The notes under the pieces are model-generated. The model saw only the letters and a list, made by a program, of their open reading frames with translations, did no database searches and was not told the DNA's origin. DNA of 50,227 nucleotides from Candidatus Woesearchaeota archaeon CG1_02_57_44 (GTDB taxonomy: Archaea > Nanobdellota > Nanobdellia > Woesearchaeales > CG1-02-57-44). The number at the start of each line of letters is the position of its first letter. Position 1 is the first letter of the stretch. Positions 26,812 through 36,063 of the stretch are shown piece after piece. The DNA lies in assembly GCA_001871415.1 (NCBI GenBank), contig MNWW01000058.1, positions 1 through 50,227 on the forward strand, written 5' to 3'. A program made the translations under genes and the position numbers.

Positions 26812-27417
26812 TCAACCAAGGTTCCTGCTCGCCTGCTCCCAGTCGATGATGGAGAAGAACGCGTCGATGTAGTCGTTTCGCTTATTCTGGTACTTGAGAT
26901 AGTACGCGTGCTCCCAGACGTCCAGCCCGATGATGGGCGCGAGCCCTTGGCTGAGCGGCGAGTCCTGGTTGGCGGTGCTCATGACGACCAGCTTGCCTTG
27001 CTTGTCCTTGACCAGCCACGCCCAGCCGCTGCCAAAGCGCGTCATGGCGGCTGCCGCGAACTGCTTCCTGAACTCCTCGACACTGCCGAAGGAGGCCTTG
27101 ATGGCATCAGCTATCCTGCCCGTTGGCATGCCGCCATCCTTCTTCAGCAATGACCAGAAGAAGCTGTGGTTCGCGTGCCCGCCGCCATTGTTGCGCACCG
27201 CGGTGCGGATGGCCTCAGGCACCTGGTCGAGCACCTGGAGCAGGTCGTGGACACTTTTCTTCTGCAGGTCAGCATGCCCTTCCAGCGCTGCGTTCAGCTT
27301 GTCCACATAGCCCTGATGATGCTTCGTATGGTGTATCCTCATCGTGGTCTCGTCGATGAAAGGCTCCAGCGCGTTGTAGCTGTATCCCAGTTCAGGCAAT
27401 GTATGCATCTCGTTCAC
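26812..27417 (-). CDS. Fe/Mn superoxide dismutase
   Basis: [36 protein letters not shown]...[14 protein letters not shown]...[28 protein letters not shown]. Confidence 0.97.
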   Translation of the reverse strand: MNEMHTLPELGYSYNALEPFIDETTMRIHHTKHHQGYVDKLNAALEGHADLQKKSVHDLLQVLDQVPEAIRTAVRNNGGGHANHSFFWSLLKKDGGMPTGRIADAIKASFGSVEEFRKQFAAAAMTRFGSGWAWLVKDKQGKLVVMSTANQDSPLSQGLAPIIGLDVWEHAYYLKYQNKRNDYIDAFFSIIDWEQASRNLG

Positions 27418-27442
27418 CTCGTGTTGATTATCTGATGGTATC

Positions 27443-28015
27443 CTATATCTTCCCTACCAGGTCGATGCCGGGCGTGAGCGTCTTTCCCCCTGGCTTCCAG
27501 CTGGCAGGGCAGACCTGCCCTTTGTGCTCAGCGACGAACTTCGCCGCCTGCACCTTTCGCACCAGCTCTGTCGCGCTGCGTCCGATGTTGTTGCTATTGA
27601 CCTCCATGGCCTGCAGGACACCGTCAGGGTCGATGATGAAGGTGCCTCGCAGCGCCAGCCCCTCCTCCGCAATGTACACATTGTAGCTCTTGGCCACCTC
27701 ACGTTTCGGGTCAGCGAGCATGGGGAATTGTATCTTCTTGATGGCAGGACTGTGGTCATGCCACGCTTTGTGCACGAACTCCGTGTCCGTGCTGATGCTC
27801 AGCACTTCTGCGCCGAGCTTCTGCAATTCCGCGTAGTTGTCCGCGAGCTCAGAGAGCTCTGTCGGGCACACGAACGTGAAGTCGGCTGGATAGAAGAACA
27901 GGATGACCCACTTGCCCCGGTAATCATCAAGACTCACGTCCATGAACTTGTCGTCGTGGTATGCCTTCACGGCGAAGACTGGCGCTGGTTTTCCGATTGT
28001 TGCTGTTTCACACAT
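27443..28015 (-). CDS. 2-Cys peroxiredoxin (AhpC-like)
   Basis: [53 protein letters not shown]...[11 protein letters not shown]. Confidence 0.97.
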   Translation of the reverse strand: MCETATIGKPAPVFAVKAYHDDKFMDVSLDDYRGKWVILFFYPADFTFVCPTELSELADNYAELQKLGAEVLSISTDTEFVHKAWHDHSPAIKKIQFPMLADPKREVAKSYNVYIAEEGLALRGTFIIDPDGVLQAMEVNSNNIGRSATELVRKVQAAKFVAEHKGQVCPASWKPGGKTLTPGIDLVGKI

Positions 28016-28128
28016 TTGATATCACCTTTTTGCTAATTGCTACTTGCTCAACGCTACTCTTGATGGTAAAGCGGATGCGATGCTGATAGTGTCCCCTCTC
28101 TTCGATGCCAGGCGGTTATGTGCGCCGT

Positions 28129-28785
28129 TCATGGCCACGTCGCCTCCAACGCGTCGCTGAATGCGCCCGCCTGTGCGATGATAGAAATTGGCCTGCGCTG
28201 GCTAGGTTTCTCGAACTCCTGCAGCGGTGCTGGCAGCGATGCGGTATCGCCAGGCAGCCCGATAGCAATCATGCAATGCACATCATGGCCATCGGGAACC
28301 TGCAGGTTCTTGCGGGCCAATGCAGCGTCAAAGCCACCCATGGCGTGTGTGATCAGGCCCATGGCAGTCGCCTGCAGCATAAGGTTCTGTCTCGCCGCGC
28401 CCGTGTCATAGGCATGACCAGGAAAATCTTTTTCATTGTGCGTGTAGACCTTCCTGCTCAGCACGCAGATGAGCGCGCCGGCATTGGCGACCCATGACTT
28501 GTTGGCATCCATGAGCGTGTCAAAGAACAATGGCCAGTCTGAAGTTTCCGCACGCGCATACAAGAATCTCCAGGGCTGCGCGTTGAAACTGCTTGGCGCC
28601 CAGCGTGCGGCCTCGAAGAGCGTATGCAACTGCTCTACGTTGACGCCTGGCTTCATCGCTCGCGGCGACCAGCGTTGCGCGAACAGAGGAAGCACTCCAG
28701 AGGATAGCGGACGCACGCTGAGCGTTGCGTCAGCAGACGCCGGGATAGCCTTATTGCCGGGTTCACCAATGGGAGCAGCGCTCAT
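28129..28785 (-). CDS. Nitroreductase family protein
   Basis: RWSPRAMKPG...LFEAARWAPSSFNAQPWRFLYA...DTGAARQNLMLQATAMGLITHAMGGFD. Confidence 0.92.
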   Translation of the reverse strand: MSAAPIGEPGNKAIPASADATLSVRPLSSGVLPLFAQRWSPRAMKPGVNVEQLHTLFEAARWAPSSFNAQPWRFLYARAETSDWPLFFDTLMDANKSWVANAGALICVLSRKVYTHNEKDFPGHAYDTGAARQNLMLQATAMGLITHAMGGFDAALARKNLQVPDGHDVHCMIAIGLPGDTASLPAPLQEFEKPSQRRPISIIAQAGAFSDALEATWP

Positions 28786-29285
28786 GCGCTCACCTCCCCA
28801 AGATAGGAAAGCACATCCTGTGCATGCCCCTGCGCCTTGACATCATCATAGCGCTTGAGCAGGCGCTTGTCCTTGTCCAGCAGGAACGTGGTGCGATGGA
28901 TACCATCGAACGTGCGGCCCATGAATTGTTTGGGACCGTATACACCCCATCGCCTGCAGACGCTGAACCCCGGATCGCTGAGCAGCGGGAACGTGAGCCC
29001 GTGCTTCTCGCAGAAGCTCGCCTTGCTCTTCTCATCGCCGCCCCCGATGCCAATGATACTCGCCCCAAGCTGCGTGAGCGCGGGCAACGTCCTCTGGAAC
29101 TCCTGCGCCTCGATGGTGCAGCCGGGGGTGTTATCCTTTGGATAGAAATAGACGATCGCATAGGGGGTCGTGATGGCGCTCAGCGCATACAGCCTGCCGT
29201 CCCTGTCGGGCAGGGAGAAATCCGGAGCCACGCCTCCTTTGTCCAGTCTCGTCGAGCGTGTTGTGTGATTATTCGTGTGTCCCAT
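28782..29285 (-). CDS. Peroxiredoxin, Bcp/PrxQ type
   Basis: GGVAPDFSLPDRDGRLYALSAI...VYFYPKDNTPGCTIEAQEFQ...VWGVYGPKQF-like region and GIHRTTFLLDKDKRL. Confidence 0.95.
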   Translation of the reverse strand: MGHTNNHTTRSTRLDKGGVAPDFSLPDRDGRLYALSAITTPYAIVYFYPKDNTPGCTIEAQEFQRTLPALTQLGASIIGIGGGDEKSKASFCEKHGLTFPLLSDPGFSVCRRWGVYGPKQFMGRTFDGIHRTTFLLDKDKRLLKRYDDVKAQGHAQDVLSYLGEVSA

Positions 29286-29375
29286 GTCTCTTCACTTCTT
29301 CATCCATCAACCTGAATCAACCCTTGACCAATGTCTGCGCAATGCCCGGTCGCACTACGTCTGCGCAATGCACGA

Positions 29376-29624
29376 TCACAGCCTGATGCTCACCGTACCT
29401 TCCTGCAGGATGCATTGGCAGCAGAGCCGTTCGTCGTCAGCAAGTCCCATCTGCAGCTCCATCTCGTTCTTGGGGCCGAGATGCTGCATGCCTGACTCTA
29501 CCGTCACTCTGCAGGTCCCGCACATACCGCTGCGACAGCCGAAGGGGATCCCCAGCTCTTCGCACGCGTCCTTGATGGGGCCGTCGACAGCCATGCTGAT
29601 GCCATTCACCTGCAATGTAGCCAT
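29376..29624 (-). CDS. 2Fe-2S ferredoxin
   Basis: GIPFGCRSGMCGTCRVTVESGMQHL...DDERLCCQCILQEGTVSIRL: C-x4-C-x2-C plus distal Cys. Confidence 0.93.
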   Translation of the reverse strand: MATLQVNGISMAVDGPIKDACEELGIPFGCRSGMCGTCRVTVESGMQHLGPKNEMELQMGLADDERLCCQCILQEGTVSIRL

Positions 29625-29628
29625 GCGA

Positions 29629-30072
29629 TCACGCCTTGACCTGCTTGCCGCAGTCCTTGCACGTGCCTTCTATGGTGACCGACACGCGCTTTGCGGAAAA
29701 TCCACAGGGCAACTTGCGAAGCGCACGATCACGGACAGCGCCGTGAACCTGAGTTTGCTGAGCGTCCAGTATCTTCCCACAGCGTGTGCAGAGCAGATGC
29801 CCATGCTCCCCCACCTGCCCATCAAACCGATATTCGCCATGTAGTGAGATCCTGCGTATCTGGCCTGATTCGGCCATGCGATTGAGATTGCGATAGATGG
29901 TGGCGAGCGATACTTGCGGAAGTGTCTTGCTCACCTCACGATAGACTTCTTCTGCCGTAGGATGTGACTGCACGCTCATCAGGTAGTCCATGATCTTTTG
30001 GCGCTGGACCGTATTGCGGCAGCCGGCGTCAGGTGCGCAATCAGGAAGCTCTGCGCTCTTATTGATAACCAT
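29629..30072 (-). CDS. Fur/PerR-family metalloregulator
   Basis: NTVQRQKIMDYLMSVQSHPTAEEVYREVSKTLPQVSLATIYRNLNRMAESGQIRRI...HGHLLCTRCGKI...GTCKDCGK. Start at MVINKS, about 26 nt from TATA (leaderless). Confidence 0.94.
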   Translation of the reverse strand: MVINKSAELPDCAPDAGCRNTVQRQKIMDYLMSVQSHPTAEEVYREVSKTLPQVSLATIYRNLNRMAESGQIRRISLHGEYRFDGQVGEHGHLLCTRCGKILDAQQTQVHGAVRDRALRKLPCGFSAKRVSVTIEGTCKDCGKQVKA

Positions 30073-30077
30073 TATTA
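30063..30077. promoter_or_regulatory. Imperfect Fur/PerR-box-like sequence overlapping the fur start
   Basis: TGATAAC-c-ATTATTA compared with the 7-1-7 PerR consensus TTATAAT-n-ATTATAA (11/14). Confidence 0.35.
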
Positions 30078-30205
30078 TTTGGGAATGTCTCCTATTATAT
30101 AAAACTTGTGAAGGACGGTAGCGCACGCAAGGATGGAGGCAGGACCCAAACAGGAAGCCTTTGCATCCACAAAGCATATTAATACCCAAAGTGAAGCGAG
30201 ACTCC

Positions 30206-30787
30206 ATGGCAAGACTCAAAGGCGCCCCTTTAGCGATATCCGGCGCCATTATCGCGGCATTTGGCTACTTTGTCCAGCTCAAGACCGGCACCATGAAACT
30301 GATAATCTTTGAATTGATAGGCGTAGTCATGCTGCTCGTCGGACTGTTTCGCCTGCGCGGCGAGCGCGCGGCGGCAAGCCAGCAGAAGCAGGCGCGTGAG
30401 CATGCGCGTGCGCAGCAATTGCAGGCAGAGAGAGCAAGGCATCAGGCGCAGCAGCATCCGCTTGTGTCATCCCACCCACAGCAGGCGCCACAGCAGGCGA
30501 GACAGGCACCTGCGCAGCAGCACAACACGCAACAGACGCCTGCCACAGCGCAAGCGCATCTATCGCAAAGCGTCCATCAGGCGACCCAACACCCTCTTCC
30601 AGTCCATCAGTCGGCGCAGCGCCCAGCGCAGAGAAATGCGGCGCAACCTGATCAAAGACAACCTGCACCAGGCCATGCCCGCGTGCGCACCGGTCATTGT
30701 CCCATCTGCCATGGTATCCTGTATCCAGGCGCGACCAGGTGCGGCTCCTGCGGTGTCACGTTCCATCAGCCCTATAAGGGGATATGA
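30206..30787 (+). CDS. Membrane protein with Gln/Ala/His-rich linker and C-terminal zinc ribbon
   Basis: Two N-terminal hydrophobic helices; Q/H/A-rich middle; CPICHGILYPGATRCGSCGVTF. Confidence 0.72.
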   Translation: MARLKGAPLAISGAIIAAFGYFVQLKTGTMKLIIFELIGVVMLLVGLFRLRGERAAASQQKQAREHARAQQLQAERARHQAQQHPLVSSHPQQAPQQARQAPAQQHNTQQTPATAQAHLSQSVHQATQHPLPVHQSAQRPAQRNAAQPDQRQPAPGHARVRTGHCPICHGILYPGATRCGSCGVTFHQPYKGI

Positions 30788-30851
30788 ACACAGCAGAAAT
30801 GACTGGGCGTACCGCACAAATTATTTAATCATTGACTGGTTCTTTGGACGG

Positions 30852-31136
30852 ATGCAAAGCACACAGCAAGCATCGCAGTTGGAACACTATGATGCGCTGG
30901 CAGAACACATAGTACTCCAAGGCATGGACGCCAGTCAGCTTGAGCAGGTCGCTTCCTACAGGCCGGGTATGACCTTCCAGGATGTGGCAGGTGCTGTGCA
31001 GGCAGCTGGGCCTGCTGCTGCTGCAAGAGGGTTTGAAGCAGCAATCGCCGCGATGGCGACGAACCTGGCCCAAGTCGTTGAGATAGATGCCACGGTATCT
31101 CTGCCAGAGTATGTCATTCTACTCAGAGAGCTATAG
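30852..31136 (+). CDS. Hypothetical small protein
   Basis: 95-aa in-frame segment MQSTQQASQLEHYDALAEHIVLQGMDASQLEQVASYRPGMTFQDVAGAVQAAG...; a TATA-like element (TTATTTAATC) precedes it. Confidence 0.5.
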   Translation: MQSTQQASQLEHYDALAEHIVLQGMDASQLEQVASYRPGMTFQDVAGAVQAAGPAAAARGFEAAIAAMATNLAQVVEIDATVSLPEYVILLREL

Positions 31137-31206
31137 CGATTTCTGACAAGGGAGCGCGCCGCGAGAGATAGCAAACGAGCGGCAGGTATCGATGACCACA
31201 GCAGCG

Positions 31207-32290
31207 CTACGGCTTTCTTGACAGCTGCCGCTTGAGATTCTTCAGGGCTTCCTTGACAGAGGCATACGGGCCCCATCCCTTGGCATCGGCCTGGACTTTG
31301 CCCTTCTTGCCGGTGAGCGTCGCTTGGGTGCGCGTCAGACGCTTCTCCTTGACATGCTCCTTGAAGAAACTGAGCTTCACGCGCAGCCTGCCTTCACCTT
31401 CCCTGCGGCCCATGTCATCGGAGAAGCTGGCGAGCTCGCCCTGCACACGGGAGCGCTCGAACGGATCAAGATCCTGCAATCCTTGCGCTTCCACTTCCAG
31501 GCCGCTTGTCGTATCCTTTGCCTCAGCAAGGGGCCTGAGCAAATCGTGCTTCGTGATGATGCCTGCGAGCAGGTCACCGTCAACAACAGGAATGGCTGTG
31601 ATGCTCTTATCCACCATGATGCCGATGACTTTTTGCACTGTATCATCAGGCGTGCAGGTGATGGGCTGCCTGGTCATGATGTCCTTGACCCTGACCTTGG
31701 CCATCTTGACTTTTTCGCCAGCGAGATCGCCCTTGCGCATCTTATGCTGCGGTCCGTACTTGGTGACCATATCGTGCAGCGTGATGATGCCCTCAAGCTT
31801 CTTGTCCAAGACGACAGGCGCGCGCGAGATGTTCTTGTGTCTAAAGAGCGCGAGCACGGATCCAATGCTCTGATCAGGAGTGACGATGGCGGGCTTGGCG
31901 GTCATGAAGTGCTTGACCTTGCGCTTGCCAAAGTCTTCCTTTGCCATGCAGGAGAGCACATGATCGTCAGTGACGACACCAAGCGGCTTGTTGCGGTCAG
32001 CGATGGCAACAGATTTCTTCTGGCTGCCAAGAAAAACAGCCGCCGCGTCAGCGACCGTGGCTTTGGGCGAGAGCACCGGTGTATGTGTGAGGATATCGCT
32101 GGCCGTGCCCTGTTCCAGACGGCTCCTGACGATATCGCGCTCCGTGAGCGTGCCAGTAGGCTTGCCATCCTCAATGACAATGAGCGCGGGCTGCTGCTTG
32201 ACTTTTTCCAGCGCGACAGCAATGGGCGTTGATCCAGGAATCGCTTCAGCAGCCAGTAGCCCGCAGTCAGCCAGGGAGATATCGTTCATA
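31207..32290 (-). CDS. Multi-CBS-domain protein with basic C-terminal domain resembling ribosome-binding HPF/S30EA proteins
   Basis: Four CBS-like repeats (LTERDIVRS; VTDDHVLS; ITLHDMVTK; ITKHDLLRP) then LRVKLSFFKEHVKEKRLTRTQATLTGKKGKVQADAKGWGPYASVKEALKNLKRQLSRKP. Start at MNDISLA. Confidence 0.82.
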
Positions 32291-32415
32291 GAAAGACGCA
32301 AGTGACAGTGATTAATAACATTTGTTGTTGGCATTGCTCGGATTCGGATAGCCGCCAATGACCAACAAGGTACAATAAGCCGTGCGTATGATGAGCAGTG
32401 GCAGCTCAGCGCGTT

Positions 32416-32982
32416 TCAGCACTGTTTCCTATCCAGGACTGCTGCGGCATCCTTGAGCAGCTGCTGCGTCTCAGGAAACACTACCAGCGCAAGCGCATCC
32501 TGCAGACCGACCCACCTGAAAGCAGTATGTTCGGGAGATAGGCAGACGTCGCAGTCCGCTTTCGCGAGAAAGTAAGCCACGGTCTTTGGATGCCTTCCTG
32601 CAGCGTCTTCATAGGTATACGTTATCTCTGTGTAGAAATCCTCAAGACCTGATGCCATTGCGGTCTCGCCGATGCCCGTCTCTTCCTGTAATTCACGAAG
32701 CGCTGCTATCCTGTCTAGCTGACTGTCAACATGCCCCTTTGGAAGGTCCCAATGCCCTTTGGCGCTCTTGATGAGCAAGAATTCGGGCGCGCACTGCGCC
32801 TGTGCATCAGGTCTATGCCCGCCAGAAGCATTATGGCAGTGCCGGTAGATAATCACTCCAGCAGAGCGCTCATGGTCTATGCGTGCAGAATTTGCAGGAT
32901 GTGGTGCTTGAGCGCCTGCGCACTCGGGACCATGCCCCTCACTGGCGTGCGAATCAGCGCATCCTTTTTTAGGCATAACCAT
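32416..32982 (-). CDS. Nudix hydrolase
   Basis: GHWDLPKGHVDSQLDRIAALRELQEETGIGE Nudix box. Confidence 0.93.
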   Translation of the reverse strand: MVMPKKGCADSHASEGHGPECAGAQAPHPANSARIDHERSAGVIIYRHCHNASGGHRPDAQAQCAPEFLLIKSAKGHWDLPKGHVDSQLDRIAALRELQEETGIGETAMASGLEDFYTEITYTYEDAAGRHPKTVAYFLAKADCDVCLSPEHTAFRWVGLQDALALVVFPETQQLLKDAAAVLDRKQC

Positions 32983-33099
32983 GCTCTTTAAAAGGATGCA
33001 GAACTGGTTTAAATAGCCATTGCGAAATTATTAAATAGGGGTGTGCCCAAAATGAGAATGGGGGGTTTCAGAAAGCACCGTTAAGACAAACTTCATCAT

Positions 33100-33115
33100 C
33101 ATAGCTTTTGCTATG
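33100..33115 (+). promoter_or_regulatory. Hairpin CATAGC-TTTT-GCTATG in the tfe leader/start region
   Basis: Perfect 6-bp inverted repeat; its 3' arm contains the ATG of the longest tfe ORF; GGGGGTG Shine-Dalgarno-like sequence follows before ATG at 33128. Confidence 0.55.
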
Positions 33116-33127
33116 GGGGGTGTTTCG

Positions 33128-33640
33128 ATGAAGCAACAGACGGTGCGGCTCACAAAGAGCCGCGTTGTTAAGACTGTGTCAGAGGCAGTTGGACCTGATG
33201 TAGTTCCTGTAGTCGAGTCCCTGTGGGGAAAACAGGATCTCTCAGAGTTCATCATAGCGCAGAAACTGAAGATGGAGATACATCAAGTACGTAACCTCCT
33301 CTACAGGCTCTACGCACAGCATCTGGCGACATACTTTAAGAAAAAGGACCGCGAGAAGGGATGGTATGTTGGCTATTGGACCTTCAACAAGCCAAGAGTG
33401 CACGAGATAGTCGAGTCGCTCAAGGCGCAGAAGCTTGACAAGCTCAAGACCAGATTACGCCGCGAGGTGGCTCAGCGGGATAATTTTTATCTCTGCCCGC
33501 ATGGTTGTGTCAGAGCCACATTTGACAATGCAGCTGATCTGCAGTTCAAATGCCCGGAGTGCAGCAGCATCCTGTCCGTGCAGGAGAATGGCAGGACCAT
33601 CGAGAACCTCAAGGCCCAGATACAGCAGCTTGAGGCATGA
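33128..33640 (+). CDS. tfe: Transcription initiation factor E subunit alpha (TFE)
   Basis: Winged-helix IIAQKLKMEIHQVRNLLYRLYAQHLATYFKKKDREKGWYVGYWTFN plus C-terminal zinc ribbon YLCPHGC...FKCPECSSIL. Start 33113 or 33128. Confidence 0.94.
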   Translation: MKQQTVRLTKSRVVKTVSEAVGPDVVPVVESLWGKQDLSEFIIAQKLKMEIHQVRNLLYRLYAQHLATYFKKKDREKGWYVGYWTFNKPRVHEIVESLKAQKLDKLKTRLRREVAQRDNFYLCPHGCVRATFDNAADLQFKCPECSSILSVQENGRTIENLKAQIQQLEA

Positions 33641-33656
33641 GGTAAGACCATATGCG

Positions 33657-33688
33657 CGGGAAGCAGTTCCCGGCGATTTTTTCTTTTT
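33657..33688 (+). terminator. Stem-loop plus T-tract after tfe
   Basis: CGGGAA-gcag-TTCCCG followed by gcgaTTTTTTCTTTTTT. Confidence 0.6.
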
Positions 33689-33792
33689 TGGTTCCAATGC
33701 TTTCTTGAGTAGAAACGATTCTATGACCGATAGCCATCGCCTTTATCGATCCTGTCAAAAAATATATATAGCAACCGCGGCTCGTTGCCGCT

Positions 33793-34863
33793 ATGGGTCA
33801 TTTTGACAGTATGCTCGGCGCAGATGAATCCCTGTTTCGCATGGCCGCCGCGCTGGACTATGACCACCAGCCAAAGATGGTGCCGTATCGCGAGAACGAG
33901 CAGCAGCAGATAGCGCTGTGCATCAAACCACTGCTCGCCGGGAGAAACGGACGCAACGCCATCCTCTACGGCAGGCCAGGCGTAGGCAAGACCGTCGCCA
34001 TCAAGCACATTCTCGCAGAGCTGGAAGAAGAGACAGATGATGTCAGCGCAATCTACATCAACTGCTGGCAGAAGACTTCCAGCTATAAGGCAATGCTGGA
34101 CATCTGCGAGGCCATCGGCTTTAAGTTCACGCAGAACAAGCGCACTGACGAGCTCTTCCAGATTGTAGCGAAGATTGTCAACAAGGGCGCGGGCGTCTTT
34201 GTCCTGGACGAGGTGGACAAGCTCGAGGACCTTGACCTGCTCTACTGGATCCTGGAAGGCGTGTACAAGAAGAGCATCATCCTGATAACGAATTTCGAGA
34301 ATTGGGTAGCGAATCTTGACTCGCGCATCAAGAGCCGCCTCGTGCCTGAATCGATACAGTTCAAGCCCTACAACGCTGTCGAGACCAAAGGCATCCTGGA
34401 GCAGCGAAAGGATATCGCGTTCGTGCCAGGCGTCTGGAAGCCTGACGCCTTCGACCTGGTCGTTGCGAAAGCCCACACCTTGCAGGACATCAGGACCGGG
34501 CTCTATCTGATGCGCGAATCAGGACAGACCGCCGAGGACGCCTCATCAAAGACCATCACGGATACCCATGTCAACACGGCCATCGCGAAGCTGCCGGATT
34601 TCACGAGCAAAGACCCGGAAGGTCTCAACGATGACAATCAGTTCATCCTGCAGCTGGTTAGCGAGCTGGGCGAAGTCAAGATAGGCGATCTTTTCCGCGA
34701 GTACGAGAAGCGTGGTGGCAAGAGCGCATACAAGACCTTCCAGCGCCGCGTCGCGACCCTGGAGAAGGGATCTTTTGTCGCGACCAAGAAGCTGACCGGC
34801 GGCGCTGAAGGAACGACTACGCTTGTGCGTAAGGCCAACAAGGGTCTTGATGAGTTCGCGTAG
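33793..34863 (+). CDS. cdc6: Orc1/Cdc6-type AAA+ origin recognition protein
   Basis: NAILYGRPGVGKTVAIKHIL...GAGVFVLDEVDKLEDLDLLYWIL...LITNFENWVANLDSRIKSRLVPESIQFKPYNAVETKGILEQR. Confidence 0.93.
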   Translation: MGHFDSMLGADESLFRMAAALDYDHQPKMVPYRENEQQQIALCIKPLLAGRNGRNAILYGRPGVGKTVAIKHILAELEEETDDVSAIYINCWQKTSSYKAMLDICEAIGFKFTQNKRTDELFQIVAKIVNKGAGVFVLDEVDKLEDLDLLYWILEGVYKKSIILITNFENWVANLDSRIKSRLVPESIQFKPYNAVETKGILEQRKDIAFVPGVWKPDAFDLVVAKAHTLQDIRTGLYLMRESGQTAEDASSKTITDTHVNTAIAKLPDFTSKDPEGLNDDNQFILQLVSELGEVKIGDLFREYEKRGGKSAYKTFQRRVATLEKGSFVATKKLTGGAEGTTTLVRKANKGLDEFA

Positions 34864-34945
34864 TGGCAGATAGCGAAAGCAAGTCCGTCACCACCGCAAC
34901 ATTCTCAGGCAAGCGTCGCTTCGTGTCCGAATGTCCAGGACACGA

Positions 34946-35842
34946 CTATCGCCCTTGAACTTCAGGGCAGTACGCAGTGACGCCACAGATGCCTGGTGTG
35001 CGGTGCGCATGAATCGGCAACTCAGGGATGAACAACACACCATTCCCGAACGCGGAATTCAGCGTCGAAAACAGATCAGATTGAGCCTGTGTCTTGAACG
35101 CCAACTCCATAGCATGATACCTGCTGGAGGTGAACGACTGACCCTCGGGATCCAATCCCTCACGCAGGCTCTCGAGCAATGGAAACCCTCTGCCCACGCT
35201 ATACGCGAACTGCCCGCAATCAGGATGCGAATGCACGTAGACCCGAAGGTGCTTGGCTTCAGAGGCTCGCTGGACGATGGCGTAGAGGACCGTATTGGCG
35301 AGAGACGCAGGAGCCGCGGTCGGGTCGCCGAAAGCGAAGCCACCGCCTTGCAGGTATTGCGTCCCGAGGAAGTCCGCATGCTCAGGGAAGCTATGCGCGA
35401 GCCGACGTGCCGGATCAGCGCGCTTGGGTTTAAGGAACGCATAGCTATCGCCAGGGATGCCCATGACGAGCGCGGGCTGGTTATTCCCGTCTGTACCTGC
35501 GGCGAGCTGCAACACACCGTCCGAAAGAGCATCATGCACATCCCCTGCCCTTATGCGCTCGAAGAGCCCGTCGCCCGCATGGCGCACCAGCAGCTGCTGC
35601 CAGCCGGAGGGAGCCACCTGGACATGCTCGGGTGTGTAGCTGACGTCGACATCGACTGTCTTGTATCTGCCACGGATATGATCGAGCTCAAGCGTCGGGA
35701 AAGAGACCTGCGCAGGATAGCAAGGATCGACACAGCTGATGTGTAGCTGATCAAATACCAATGGGAGACCTGCCTCATCGAGCAGATGGATGATGGAATC
35801 ACCAGCCCTGGCGAGGGATTGTTCGGTCAGTGGTTCATGCAT
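34946..35842 (-). CDS. Hypothetical protein
   Basis: 298-aa ORF convergent with cdc6; LRVYVHSHPDCGQFAYSVGRGFPLL segment; no family assigned. Confidence 0.65.
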   Translation of the reverse strand: MHEPLTEQSLARAGDSIIHLLDEAGLPLVFDQLHISCVDPCYPAQVSFPTLELDHIRGRYKTVDVDVSYTPEHVQVAPSGWQQLLVRHAGDGLFERIRAGDVHDALSDGVLQLAAGTDGNNQPALVMGIPGDSYAFLKPKRADPARRLAHSFPEHADFLGTQYLQGGGFAFGDPTAAPASLANTVLYAIVQRASEAKHLRVYVHSHPDCGQFAYSVGRGFPLLESLREGLDPEGQSFTSSRYHAMELAFKTQAQSDLFSTLNSAFGNGVLFIPELPIHAHRTPGICGVTAYCPEVQGR

Positions 35843-36063
35843 GATATTTACCTGTCAATCTCGGCAGCCCTACGCGACGCATAACAGCGTTTCTGCGACG
35901 CGAAATCGTGTGCCGATAGGCTCCGCAATCCCCATCCCGTTTATAAACATTACCCGAACCCGCCACAAGATACACTACCCAGACACGACACTATGCGTCT
36001 ACATACCAGTAGCGTCGACAACCAACAAACTTTTTATAGACAACACAGTTTGCGGCTTTCGGA

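Noticed and set aside
31324-32232. 302-aa plus ORF antisense to the CBS protein
   Set aside because: Shadow ORF; minus-strand CBS motifs are clear.
34946-35842. JAMM/MPN metalloprotease reading of VHSHPDCGQF
   Set aside because: HxHP is present but the S-x2-D part at the expected spacing is not, and no upstream catalytic Glu context was evident.
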